Source: Pectobacterium actinidiae (GTDB taxonomy: Bacteria; Pseudomonadota; Gammaproteobacteria; Enterobacterales; Enterobacteriaceae). From it: 64,000 nt of DNA. The stretch lies in contig NZ_JRMH01000001.1 in the NCBI RefSeq assembly GCF_000803315.1, positions 62,001 to 126,000 on the forward strand. The letters are read 5' to 3'. This document shows positions 44,151-52,781 of the stretch, one piece after another. Numbering within the stretch: the first letter of the stretch is position 1; each line of letters starts with the position of its first letter. The position numbers were made by a program, and so were the translations under genes. The notes under the pieces are model-generated. The model did not search any database and had not been told where the DNA came from. It saw only the letters and a program-made list of their open reading frames with translations.

Positions 44151-45002
44151 TCAGGCTTTGTTGGCTGAACCTGACCAACTGAGATAATCGGCAACCACAT
44201 CGCGGCAGGCGGACTCCATCGTCGCCAGCAGGTCGGACAGCTCTGTTGTTGGATGTTGATGCAGCGCCTGCTGCAACGCGGTTTTTCCTGCTTCAAAGAC
44301 GGCCGCGCCGACGTTGATTTTGGCGACGCCGTGACGGCTGACGCGACGAATGTCGTCGGCTTTGGTACCGCTACCGCCGTGGAGCGCCAGTGGCACGGTC
44401 GATTCGCGATGCAATGCTTCCAGGCGTTCAAAATCAATCTGTGGCGTTACTCCAGCAGGATAAAGGCCGTGGGCGGTGCCGACCGACACGGCAAGCAGGT
44501 CGATGCCGGTTTGGCGGATAAAGGGCATGACGTCTTCCACCTGTGTCATTTTCACCGCCGCATCCTCAATGTCGTAGACGGGCGCATCGGCGATATGCCC
44601 AAGCTCGCCTTCTACGCAGACGCCTGCGGTCGCAGCGATGGTTACTACCTGTTGCGTGCGCTGGATGTTTTCCGTCAGTGGGTGACTGGAGGCATCGATC
44701 ATCAACCCAGTAAAACCAGCACGGAACGCCTGCCCAATCAGGCTAAATGCCGTACCGTGATCCAGACTGAGCGCCACTGGAACGGTTGCCTGTTCGGCCA
44801 GCGCTTTTACCAGCGGCACCGCGAGATGCGGTGGAAAGTGTGTGGAGTGACCCTGATACACATTCAGAATCAGCGGCGCACGCTGTTGCTCGGCGGCGGC
44901 AATGGCCGCACGGGCAGTCTCCAGATTGAAACAGTTGATGGCGAGCACGGCATACTGCTGTTGATACGCGTCATCAATGAGGTTTTTCATGGCGGCATAC
45001 AT
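44151..45002 (-). CDS. Class II ketose-bisphosphate aldolase, copy B
   Basis: This second zinc aldolase of 283 residues is clearly divergent from copy A. It has the same motif set: ALSLDHGTAFSLIGQA, VEGELGHIADAPVYD, LAVSVGTAHGLYP, and ALHGGSGTKADDIRR followed by KINVGAAVFEAG. All metal ligands seem present, so both copies should be active. Two aldolases in one operon suggests either two substrates (for example epimeric ketose phosphates) or a heteromeric enzyme, as GatY needs GatZ for full activity. It starts 11 bp after the EIIC gene. Confidence 0.88.
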   Translation of the reverse strand: MYAAMKNLIDDAYQQQYAVLAINCFNLETARAAIAAAEQQRAPLILNVYQGHSTHFPPHLAVPLVKALAEQATVPVALSLDHGTAFSLIGQAFRAGFTGLMIDASSHPLTENIQRTQQVVTIAATAGVCVEGELGHIADAPVYDIEDAAVKMTQVEDVMPFIRQTGIDLLAVSVGTAHGLYPAGVTPQIDFERLEALHRESTVPLALHGGSGTKADDIRRVSRHGVAKINVGAAVFEAGKTALQQALHQHPTTELSDLLATMESACRDVVADYLSWSGSANKA

Positions 45003-45013
45003 GGCAGCTCCTG

Positions 45014-46105
45014 TTATTCGAGAGTGAATTTAATGTCTTCGTCACGCACGCTGCTGTCGTCAACGTCGTCGAACTCTTCATCTGCCTGCGTGACGCGTTT
45101 CTTAATCAGCGACAGCATCACACCGCAGATGACGGTGCCGATACCGAGCGCCAGACAGAACATCAGCGGCTTGGTAAACAGCGGAACCACAAACATACCG
45201 CCGTGTGGTACGGGGGCTTCCACACCCCAGACCATGATGAGCCCACCTGCAATGGCGGAGGCGACGACACAGCTGGCAACGACTCTGAACAAATCGCGTG
45301 CGGCGATGGGGATGACACCTTCGGTAATCATGCAGATCCCCATCGGGAAGGCGGCTTTCAGCGCCTCTTTTTCTGCGCGAGTGTACTTGTAGCGCGTCAG
45401 TAGGAAGGAAAGCGTGATGCCGAAGGGCGGAATCATTGAACCGACAAATTTGACGGCTTCCGGCCCGTAAATGCCATCGACCAGCATGCCGTCCGCGAAG
45501 AGCGACATCGTTTTGTTCACTGGTCCGCCGAAATCGAAGGTTGCCATCGCCCCCAAAATCGCGCCCATCAGGAATTTCGAACCGCCCTGCATGGATTCCA
45601 GCAGATGAATCAGCGCTTTTTGCAGCCAGACGATAGGCTGGCCGATAAACGTCATCATCAGCAGCCCGGCGATAATGGTGCTGAGCAGCGGCAGGATCAT
45701 GACCGGCATCAGCCCCTGCATCGAGGTGGGCAGTTTGATGTAGCGACGCAGCAGTAGCACGGTGTAGCCGACTAAAAAGCCGCCGAGAATACCGCCGATA
45801 AAGCCGGTTTGAATCTGGCCGCAGATAAAGCCCACAATCAAACCGGGAGCGAAGCCAGGTCGGTCAGCAATGGAATAGGCGATGGCGGCGCTGATGAGCG
45901 GAACAATCAGCCCCATTCCCCAGCCGCCGATCTGATTAAGCATCCACGCGATGCTGCCAGTTTGCTTACCCACATCCGGGCCACCGATGACCTGACCGAG
46001 TGCAATGCAGATCCCGGCGGCGACAATCAGCGGGATCATCCAGGAAATACCGGTAAGGAGATGCCGTTTTATTTCCTGTCCAACAGTTATTTTTCTGGTG
46101 TTCAT
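45014..46105 (-). CDS. PTS fructose-type EIIC permease
   Basis: This is the membrane channel of a phosphotransferase system of the fructose superfamily. The 363-residue protein has about nine hydrophobic segments and the family motifs FIGGILGGFLVGYTVLL, DFGGPVNKT (about 200) and PPFGITL. EIIA and EIIB are separate proteins encoded just upstream, as in the Frw and Fry systems of E. coli. The start at 46105 has GGGG 8-11 bases before it. The sugar cannot be read from sequence; a ketose or polyol is likely. Confidence 0.9.
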   Translation of the reverse strand: MNTRKITVGQEIKRHLLTGISWMIPLIVAAGICIALGQVIGGPDVGKQTGSIAWMLNQIGGWGMGLIVPLISAAIAYSIADRPGFAPGLIVGFICGQIQTGFIGGILGGFLVGYTVLLLRRYIKLPTSMQGLMPVMILPLLSTIIAGLLMMTFIGQPIVWLQKALIHLLESMQGGSKFLMGAILGAMATFDFGGPVNKTMSLFADGMLVDGIYGPEAVKFVGSMIPPFGITLSFLLTRYKYTRAEKEALKAAFPMGICMITEGVIPIAARDLFRVVASCVVASAIAGGLIMVWGVEAPVPHGGMFVVPLFTKPLMFCLALGIGTVICGVMLSLIKKRVTQADEEFDDVDDSSVRDEDIKFTLE

Positions 46106-46130
46106 AATGATTACCCCGAAATGGATATAT

Positions 46131-46445
46131 TCAGGCACCCGCTAAAGAACTAGCGACTTTTTCCAGAAACTTGATGGGAGATTTAATAACGACCTCCGTT
46201 TTTACCCGAACAATAGGCTTACCTTTAAACCGTTCTTCGCCTGTTATTTTGATATCGATAGCCAGAATAACGACATCAGCCGCGGCAATTTCATCGGGCG
46301 TTAATTCATTCTCTGTACCAATGGTGCCTTGGGTTTCGACTTTAATGGCGTAATTCAGCGCATTGGCGCCTTTAATGAGTTTCTCGCGTGCGATATAGGT
46401 ATGCGCGATACCTGCCGTGCAGGCGGCAACACAAACAATATTCAT
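46131..46445 (-). CDS. PTS fructose-type EIIB
   Basis: This 104-residue EIIB passes phosphate to the incoming sugar. The phosphorylated Cys9 is in the signature VAACTAGIAHTYIARE. The rest follows the family (ELTPDEIAAADVVILAIDI). GAGG lies 6 bases before the ATG at 46445. It is 13 bp from EIIA and 25 bp from EIIC. Confidence 0.92.
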   Translation of the reverse strand: MNIVCVAACTAGIAHTYIAREKLIKGANALNYAIKVETQGTIGTENELTPDEIAAADVVILAIDIKITGEERFKGKPIVRVKTEVVIKSPIKFLEKVASSLAGA

Positions 46446-46458
46446 TTTGAGCCTCGTC

Positions 46459-46938
46459 TTATGTCGGAGTGACAGGTGCTGTTTCTGCATACTGACTAAA
46501 CAGCCGAATAATTTTATGGGGATCGGATTCGTCCAACAGTTGAGTAATCACCTCATCATCGGCCAGCGCGCTGGCAACCTGAGACAGCAGGCGAATGTGT
46601 GTCGTGTTCTGATCTTCCAGACGCACGGCAAAGAGAATAATGCAGCGAACCTGGCTGCCGTCGAGGGTTTCCCAGGGAATATCCTGACGGGTGCGGCCAA
46701 TCGCGAGCGTAGTCTGTTTTACGGCGGAGGATTTCCCATGGGGGATCGCAATGTGGTTTTCAAAACCGGTCGAACCTTCGGCCTCGCGTAACCAGACATC
46801 GTGAATAAAATCCTGCTTATTGGTAATGGCGCCGTCGGCATACAGCAGTTCGGTTAATTCATTAATGACTTCATCTTTATTGGTTGCGGACATGTTTAAC
46901 TTTACGCGATTGGCATTCAGTATTTTATTGATATCCAT
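46459..46938 (-). CDS. PTS fructose-type EIIA
   Basis: This 159-residue EIIA (fructose/mannitol type) receives phosphate from HPr. The active His is in NHIAIPHGKS (about residue 69), and the downstream CIILFAVRLEDQNTTHIRLLSQVA is typical. The ATG at 46938 is preceded by GAGGTG. It follows the PRD regulator gene by 48 bp and precedes EIIB by 13 bp, so it is in the same operon. Confidence 0.92.
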   Translation of the reverse strand: MDINKILNANRVKLNMSATNKDEVINELTELLYADGAITNKQDFIHDVWLREAEGSTGFENHIAIPHGKSSAVKQTTLAIGRTRQDIPWETLDGSQVRCIILFAVRLEDQNTTHIRLLSQVASALADDEVITQLLDESDPHKIIRLFSQYAETAPVTPT

Positions 46939-46986
46939 TGAACACACCTCATCTATAAATTTGAAAAATTAACGTTCGGCCGATAA

Positions 46987-48537
46987 TCAGTGGGGTACGG
47001 CCTGATGCAGTTGATTAGCGATAACTTTTTCGGTAACGCGCTTAATGTCATCATCATTAAAAAAGGCGGAAACATAGACGACAGGAATGTGTTGTTCTTC
47101 CAGATGAATTGTGGAAATAATCAGCTCAATATCTTCCTGTTGGCAAAACATCTGCATATTACTGGCAGAAATAACGCCAACAATAATCCAGTCAGGAAAT
47201 GCGCGCAGAATACGGTTTTTTAGCAGGTGCGAAGTTCCCACGCCGCTGGAACACACGACCAGAATACGTTTATGCGCAATTTGGCGTTCCAGTGCAGCTT
47301 GGAAATGAATGGTCAGATAGCCAACTTCATCCTCAGCGACGGGTTTTAATTGAAATTGCTGACAGACTTCATTCATAGCTTGCTGAGTCATTTCATAAAT
47401 ATCGATAAATTCGCTTTTGATATCGTCTAATAACGGATTGCGAATGTGTATTTGATACTTTAGTCGGTTAAGCAACGGCTTGATATGAATAAGTAGTCCC
47501 TCTTGTAATAACTTATCTGTGCGCAGGTCAATATGGATTAAATCAGAAAATATTTGCGTCAATGTCCGCGTGATTTTACGTGATTCACCGTTAGAGAATG
47601 GGTAGCGAAGCAATTGGTTATCCGCACGTTCCTCCATCACAATGCCGGAGGAAATAATATATTGGTAAATAAACCAGACTTCATCAGAGGGTAGCGTACT
47701 CTCGACGCGTTGCTCTATTTGGGTAACCATATTTTTAGCGATAGAGAATATGCGATTATCCACCTGCTGATGAACCGATTCTTCCGCCATGATTAGCGCT
47801 TTTCCCTGCGCAATACGGTGCATCATAATTAAGGTATGCGTGAAAATATTGATGTAATAAGGCTCACCGAGCGGATAAGAAAGCTGCTGCTCCATGTCCT
47901 GTAACAGTGATTCGACGAAGGAGACGTCTTTTTCGCCGAAATAGTTAATCAGCGCCTTATAGCTGCCGGGGTCGAGACGAGAGTGGTTAAGCGGGCCAGG
48001 TTCTTTATGGTGCATGACATCATTGATGAGTGATGCCATTGCCTGCCGCACCTGATTCTCACTGCCTTCAATATGTGTGCCGCTCTGGCTGCGCACCAGC
48101 GACAGCCCAAGGGGATGTAGCCAGCTTTCGATGATTTTCAGATCGTTAACGATAGAGGCGCTGCTGATAAAATAGCGCTCAGACAGCTTGCTGATGGATG
48201 TTTCATGAGGCGTATCGCTTAACAACTGTGAGGCGATTTTGACACGGCGAGCATTATTGATCAGAGCATCGGTATCTCCGTCATCCACGACAATTTGCTG
48301 TTCCAGCAGCGTGAGGTGCCGTTCGTCATCCGTGGTTAACATGATTCCCGCACCGACCTTTTTGTCTGGATAAATATTCCAGACAGAAAGGAAGGCTTCA
48401 ACAAATTGCATATCGCGATAGACGGTTTTCTCAGACACATCCAGGTAATGTGCAATATCTTTAACCGTTACATATCCCTGGTGTTGTAACAGATATTTCA
48501 ATAAACGGTTCTGACGGGAGGTGAGTGGCTGCATCAT
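46987..48537 (-). CDS. PRD-domain transcriptional activator (MtlR/LicR type)
   Basis: This 516-residue regulator is built as an N-terminal HTH (about 5-50, VTVKDIAHYLDVSEKTVYRD), a second HTH of Mga type (about 95-140), and two PTS-regulation domains (about 180-290 and 300-405; histidines in MHRIAQGK and HFQAALER). It ends in an EIIB-like domain (about 418-510) with the Cys in VVCSSGVGTSHL. I see no EIIA-like domain at the end, which sets it apart from full MtlR/LicR. HPr- and EIIB-mediated phosphorylation should switch it according to sugar supply. Two adjacent ATGs (48537, 48534) share one GAGGG. It is the first gene of the operon it probably activates. Confidence 0.88.
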   Translation of the reverse strand: MMQPLTSRQNRLLKYLLQHQGYVTVKDIAHYLDVSEKTVYRDMQFVEAFLSVWNIYPDKKVGAGIMLTTDDERHLTLLEQQIVVDDGDTDALINNARRVKIASQLLSDTPHETSISKLSERYFISSASIVNDLKIIESWLHPLGLSLVRSQSGTHIEGSENQVRQAMASLINDVMHHKEPGPLNHSRLDPGSYKALINYFGEKDVSFVESLLQDMEQQLSYPLGEPYYINIFTHTLIMMHRIAQGKALIMAEESVHQQVDNRIFSIAKNMVTQIEQRVESTLPSDEVWFIYQYIISSGIVMEERADNQLLRYPFSNGESRKITRTLTQIFSDLIHIDLRTDKLLQEGLLIHIKPLLNRLKYQIHIRNPLLDDIKSEFIDIYEMTQQAMNEVCQQFQLKPVAEDEVGYLTIHFQAALERQIAHKRILVVCSSGVGTSHLLKNRILRAFPDWIIVGVISASNMQMFCQQEDIELIISTIHLEEQHIPVVYVSAFFNDDDIKRVTEKVIANQLHQAVPH

Positions 48538-48738
48538 ATTACCCTCATGAGTTTTTAGATTTTCTGATGCTTATCGAATTGATAATTTTTTCTAAATAAT
48601 TTCCTGTTTTATTTTCACTGTTGATTTATTTTAAAATGATTCTGTAGTGTTTAATTTAGTCGTGATAGTGAATAGCGACAATACTAAATGCTGTCCGCTG
48701 AATAGGACAAAATTAAAACATAGCGCTGAATGAATATT

Positions 48739-48767
48739 AATTGAGATCGCGATCACGTTATAACGTG
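48739..48767. promoter_or_regulatory. CRP-like site and overlapping palindrome
   Basis: TGAGA-TCGCGA-TCACG (48742-48757) matches the CRP core TGTGA-N6-TCACA at 8 of 10 positions. Overlapping it, CACGTTATAACGTG (48754-48767) is a perfect 14-bp palindrome. Both lie about 205-230 bp upstream of the PRD regulator start. CRP control would be normal for a PTS operon; the palindrome could be a regulator operator. Neither has been tested. Confidence 0.45.
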
Positions 48768-48870
48768 AGTTCAGTCAGACATGCTTATCGGCATATCATT
48801 ATTTAATGCTGTGAAAATAACGATGTTGGTGTAATTAAACGTAATGCGGTGGGATAAACGTGTGGAGGAA

Positions 48871-48909
48871 AATAAAAAGGCAAGAAAACCGTGGTGTGTG
48901 TTCTTGCCT
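48871..48909 (-). terminator. Terminator of the TonB receptor gene
   Basis: On the minus strand AGGCAAGAA and TTCTTGCCT (48901-48909 and 48878-48886) form a 9-bp stem around a 14-nt loop, followed by TTTTATTTT. Confidence 0.82.
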
Positions 48910-48986
48910 GATTGCGGTGGCGATGTCTGAATTGCACATCGCCTTTAACTGCTTCGCCTTAACGACATCATCGCGAGTGATGCGGA

Positions 48987-51389
48987 TTAGAAGTCCACAT
49001 TCACACCCAGTTGGAAGGAGCGGCCAGGCTGCACGGAGAGTGCGCGGTCATACTGCCCCTGCCGATCGTTGGTTTCAATCTGGCGGCTGCTGAGGTAATC
49101 CCAATATTTACGGTCAGTCAGGTTATATACGCCACCGTTGACTTTCACGTTCTTGCTGATGCGATAGTAAGCCGTCAGGTCAACCATGCCATAGCCGGGG
49201 ATCCGCATGTACTCTGTGTTAGACGCGGCAATCGCATTACCCGCATTGGTATAGCTTTCACGGCTGGTATCCTTCGCCTGTTTCCCTTTTTGGAAGGTGG
49301 AGGTCAGGGCGGCACCGTAGCGTTGGGAAGGATCGTCATAGGCGATACCTACCACGGCTTTCATCGGGGCAACGCTGTCGAGGTCGACATAGCGGTCACC
49401 AAGGTAACGAGATTGCGATTGGCCTTTGGTGTAGCCAAACGCCAGCGTGGTGCTGAGTCCATCAACGGCCGGGAACCAGGTGCCTAGCTGTATTTTGCTG
49501 CTGACTTCACCGCCGTAGATATACGCTTTATCGCGGTTTTCCGCCTGATATATCGTACTGATGTTACTTGGAACATTGGTAAATTTATCCGGGTTAGCGC
49601 TACGACGGTAGCGAGTGTTGGCGATAAAATTCTTATACGTGTTGTAGAACAGCGCGGTGCGGAACGTGATTCCCTCCGTCGCTTCACCTTTTAAGCCCCA
49701 CTCTACGTTGTTGCTGGTTTCCGTTTTGAGGTCGCTATTGCCGATAAAGGCATACTGGAACGGTCCGGCATAGTTGGCGTCGAGGTTGGTGCTGCCATAA
49801 AGCTGGCTGGCATCCGGGAACTGCGCGCCGCGACGGTACTGCACATAGGTTGTCAGCGTCGGAGTGATGTCATAGAGGAAGCTCAGAGAAGGCAGGACTT
49901 GCGTATCACTGTTGGCTTTGCCGTACAGTTTGTTGACATCAGATTCACTGATGACACTGCCGTCACCGCTCAGGCGAACCGTATTGGTCGGTTTGGTGCG
50001 CTGATGAATAGCACGCACGGCAGGAACAACCGAGAAAGCGTGCCCCGCCAGATCCCACGTCATCGTATCCTGTACGAAGCCCCCCACGGTATAGCTATCG
50101 CTATCGGCTTCAGGCTGCATGATGTTATTGGCGCCGGTCTGGTTAGGCGATTGCCTGAACGGGCGTTCTGTTTTGCTTTGGCTGGCGTTTAGACCCCAAC
50201 TGAATTCGTGGCGATCCCAGTTTTTCACCATATGCGTATCAAAGCCGTAGGTGGTGACGTTGTAGTCAGAATAGACCCGATGGCTATCTGCCGCCGCCAT
50301 CCCGGTGGTTGCTGGTAGCCAGGTGTTGTCGTGTGATTCGCTGTTTTGGAAGTAAATGCGGCTATCAACCAGATCGACCAGCGTGTTGTTGACGGGCGTC
50401 CAGCGATCTTTCAGGCTGGCGGTCCAGCGGCGTGTCTCGCTGCTCTGTTGCGCCGTGCCGTAAATGGTGTTGTTGTCGTTTGGCAGACTACCCCAGTAGT
50501 CATAATGGGTATGATTGGTTTTATGGTAATAATCCAGCGTACCGGTGAGCTGATGCTCGTCATTGGCCTGCCAAATACCGGATGCCAAAATGGCGTTAGA
50601 GTGCCAGTTGGCGGGGTAAGCGGCTACCTCGTCGCTGTTATTACGCGTTTGCTGGCCGTCACGGCGGCTGAGTACGACAACGCCGCGTAGCTCGGCATCA
50701 CCGCCTGCGGCGGTGATGCCGTTATGCCAACCATGGTTGGCGGAATCGTAGTCACTCTGGAAACCGAAGTAATCCTGCTTGCCCGCTTTCAGATAATCAT
50801 CAGCAGATTTTGGTCGAAAGGAGACGCTGCCTCCGAGTGCGTTGATCGTATTCTCGGCGGAGGTGACGCCTGACTCAATATCGACGCTGCTGTACACGTA
50901 AGGATCGATATAGTCGCGCCCCATACCGAACGTATTGAATCCGGCACGGCTGGCGTAGCTACGGCCTGTGGCATTGGGCAGGGCGATACCATCGGTATCG
51001 ATCGCCACACGGTTGCTTTCAATGCCGCGAATGTTGTAGCCCGTGTAACCGCCGCGGTCGAAGCCGCTTTTCCCTGTATTACTGCCACCGCTGGAACCCG
51101 TTGCGCTCACCAGAGGTTGATAACGCATGATGGTGCCAAAATTATTGCCGCCTTCTTTTTGCATATCTGCGGCAGTTAGCGTCGTACTCGAACCCGCTTT
51201 TTTCTCGATTTTGGGTGCATTAACGATCATCACATCGTCGGTCTGTCCCGTTTTTGCCGCCGACGTGTCTGGATTCTTCTCGCTGAGTGTGTTGTTGCTC
51301 GTGGTGCTATCCGCTGCCATGCTGTTCAGTGCGACGCCAGTCAAGATGCCGGTGAGAAGAATTTTATTTAAATTCTTGTTAATTAACAT
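48987..51389 (-). CDS. TonB-dependent receptor, heme-receptor-like
   Basis: This 800-residue outer-membrane receptor imports an iron compound with energy from TonB. It has a signal peptide (about 1-25, ending NSMAADS), a TonB-box-like DDVMIVNAP (about 51-59), and a plug domain (about 60-195, with GYTGYNIRGIESNRVAIDTDGIALP). A 22-strand barrel ends in the expected aromatic residue (LGVNVDF). YVQYRRGAQFPDASQLYGS and GNSDLKTETSNNVEWGLKG match the FRAP and NPDL-type motifs of the hemoglobin/heme receptor group, but the FRAP motif is changed. The exact ligand is uncertain. A Fur box lies upstream. No heme ABC transporter or hmuS-like gene is adjacent. Confidence 0.87.
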   Translation of the reverse strand: MLINKNLNKILLTGILTGVALNSMAADSTTSNNTLSEKNPDTSAAKTGQTDDVMIVNAPKIEKKAGSSTTLTAADMQKEGGNNFGTIMRYQPLVSATGSSGGSNTGKSGFDRGGYTGYNIRGIESNRVAIDTDGIALPNATGRSYASRAGFNTFGMGRDYIDPYVYSSVDIESGVTSAENTINALGGSVSFRPKSADDYLKAGKQDYFGFQSDYDSANHGWHNGITAAGGDAELRGVVVLSRRDGQQTRNNSDEVAAYPANWHSNAILASGIWQANDEHQLTGTLDYYHKTNHTHYDYWGSLPNDNNTIYGTAQQSSETRRWTASLKDRWTPVNNTLVDLVDSRIYFQNSESHDNTWLPATTGMAAADSHRVYSDYNVTTYGFDTHMVKNWDRHEFSWGLNASQSKTERPFRQSPNQTGANNIMQPEADSDSYTVGGFVQDTMTWDLAGHAFSVVPAVRAIHQRTKPTNTVRLSGDGSVISESDVNKLYGKANSDTQVLPSLSFLYDITPTLTTYVQYRRGAQFPDASQLYGSTNLDANYAGPFQYAFIGNSDLKTETSNNVEWGLKGEATEGITFRTALFYNTYKNFIANTRYRRSANPDKFTNVPSNISTIYQAENRDKAYIYGGEVSSKIQLGTWFPAVDGLSTTLAFGYTKGQSQSRYLGDRYVDLDSVAPMKAVVGIAYDDPSQRYGAALTSTFQKGKQAKDTSRESYTNAGNAIAASNTEYMRIPGYGMVDLTAYYRISKNVKVNGGVYNLTDRKYWDYLSSRQIETNDRQGQYDRALSVQPGRSFQLGVNVDF

Positions 51390-51504
51390 AATGATACTCT
51401 GCTATAAGGTTGTTCTGGCCAGCGGCGTTGGGGGAAATATGGCGTGCTGGTAGCTAACGTCTGCAAAGGAAATGCAAAACGACGTATAACATTAATTATC
51501 ATGT

Positions 51505-51523
51505 GGAAATGATAATTATTATC
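51505..51523 (-). promoter_or_regulatory. Fur box of the TonB receptor gene
   Basis: GGAAATGATAATTATTATC matches the 19-bp Fur consensus GATAATGATAATCATTATC at 16 of 19 positions. It lies about 115 bp upstream of the receptor start; a further partial copy (GCATTATCATTTG) follows at 51534-51546. Repression by Fur-iron is therefore likely. Confidence 0.85.
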
Positions 51524-51640
51524 AACATGCTAAGCATTATCATTTGTTGTTGCAATGAAGATGAATAATTCTTAATGAAACGGTATGTTCTCTATTAATG
51601 ATGAAGTGACCGCGTATACGTTATGTATCAATGAGGTGTA

Positions 51641-51976
51641 ATGAAACTGCCGACTTATGAAACCGATCACTACGAGCTGGACGATGGCGAAGCGCTTAAC
51701 CGCGAGCACCCAGATTCATTCTGGATCCCGGACAAAGCAGTACGTGAGTCATTGGTGCCTGGCGATTTTGTTAAATTGATCTTCCGTATGGAAGAGACCG
51801 CTGGCGCTGATGATCTATCGGTGGAAAGAATGTGGGTCAACGTGACGAAAAAGCACGAGACGCTTTACGAAGGTGTTTTAGATAATGACCCGAAGGGAAG
51901 TGATTGCGTGCAGTGCGGCCAGAGTGTGACGTTTCATGCTCGTCACGTGATTGGCATTTATGGAAAGGGTGAATAG
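51641..51976 (+). CDS. Small soluble protein, DUF2314-like (possible immunity)
   Basis: This 111-residue acidic protein has the pattern of the DUF2314 group: PDSFWIPDKAVRESLVPGDF, VKLIF, ERMWVNVTK, GVLDNDPKGSDCVQCG, and FHARHVIGIYG at the end. Such proteins occur in polymorphic-toxin immunity clusters and beside SUKH genes; the function is unproven. No signal peptide is present. It stands 112 bp before a SUKH-3-like gene, in the same direction. The family call is from memory and should be checked by profile search. Confidence 0.65.
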   Translation: MKLPTYETDHYELDDGEALNREHPDSFWIPDKAVRESLVPGDFVKLIFRMEETAGADDLSVERMWVNVTKKHETLYEGVLDNDPKGSDCVQCGQSVTFHARHVIGIYGKGE

Positions 51977-52088
51977 CCGTATCGCTAGCCGTGCGCTGTT
52001 TTGATGGTTGATACAATACGCGTATCCGCCAGCGACGGCGAAATACACGCTGACGTCTTCCTTCACTGCCACCGCGAGATGACTCACG

Positions 52089-52592
52089 ATGCCGATTGAA
52101 ATACCCGAATCTGTTCTTCCACTGTTTCAGGCGGCAGGCTTGCCACGTGCCGGCGAGCAACCAATCCCGCCGTTTGTGCCGGAGAACCATCCGGCTGCTG
52201 CCATCCTGCATGCGTTCGGCGGGCTAACGGTTGGGCTGAGCGGTGCAGGAAAAGAGTGCGCCAGCGGTGACATTATTTTTGGCGGCAGTGAGGATTTGCA
52301 GGAAGATGACACGCTGCTCGAGTGGCAAGGTATTCTGAATACGACGCTGATTCTGATCGGCGAGACCCATCATTCACACGCGGCTTTGCTGATGGACTGC
52401 GAGGGCGCTTGTTACGGGATGAGTTTTATCCATGAGGCATTCTGGTTTGAAGGTGCATCTTTTGGTGCCGCCGTTGAGCGTATTCTGCTGGGTCTGAAGG
52501 GGAAACCCATGCTGCGCCCCGATCAATCGTCAATATCCGTATATGGCGAAACGATTACCGCAGATCATCCGAGCGTTCACCGCTACCGCTAG
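52089..52592 (+). CDS. SUKH-3-like immunity-type protein
   Basis: This 167-residue cytoplasmic protein matches the SUKH-3 pattern: LFQAAGLPRAGEQPIPPF at the N-terminus, PAAAILHAFGGLTVGLSGAG (about 35-54), TTLILIGETHHSHAALLMDCEG (about 93-114) and FEGASFGAAVERILLGL (about 128-144). SUKH proteins usually neutralise nuclease or deaminase toxins encoded next to them, but none is seen within several kilobases on either side. It may be an orphan immunity gene against toxins of competitors. The ribosome binding site before 52089 is weak. Confidence 0.68.
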   Translation: MPIEIPESVLPLFQAAGLPRAGEQPIPPFVPENHPAAAILHAFGGLTVGLSGAGKECASGDIIFGGSEDLQEDDTLLEWQGILNTTLILIGETHHSHAALLMDCEGACYGMSFIHEAFWFEGASFGAAVERILLGLKGKPMLRPDQSSISVYGETITADHPSVHRYR

Positions 52593-52781
52593 CCACCTTC
52601 TCTGGCAATCGTCGGATTCACATCGGCCATAACGAATGTGGAGCCGCAGCGCGGTTCTCTGTGAGATTGTTCTCTGTGACATCACCTCATCAGATAAGGT
52701 ACTATTCCCGCCAAACATACCGCCGCTATGGCGTGCCGGAAAGCGTAACCATCGCGCCGCGATGTGAGGGAAGTGAGATAA

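Larger units (their letters stand above)
48538..48986. other. Spacer upstream of the PTS operon
   Basis: This 449-bp, AT-rich non-coding stretch holds the promoter region of the PRD-PTS-aldolase operon (right to left), a CRP-like site and a perfect palindrome (see separate entry), and the terminator of the TonB receptor gene. No gene was found. Confidence 0.6.

Noticed and set aside
44062..44178. Thirty-nine-residue extension of aldolase copy A
   Set aside because: It would overlap the end of copy B, has no aldolase similarity, and the ATG at 44061 has AGGAG in place.
52593..52781. Possible small gene between the SUKH-like gene and parC
   Set aside because: No frame has a convincing start, ribosome binding site or recognisable sequence; it is treated as the parC promoter region.
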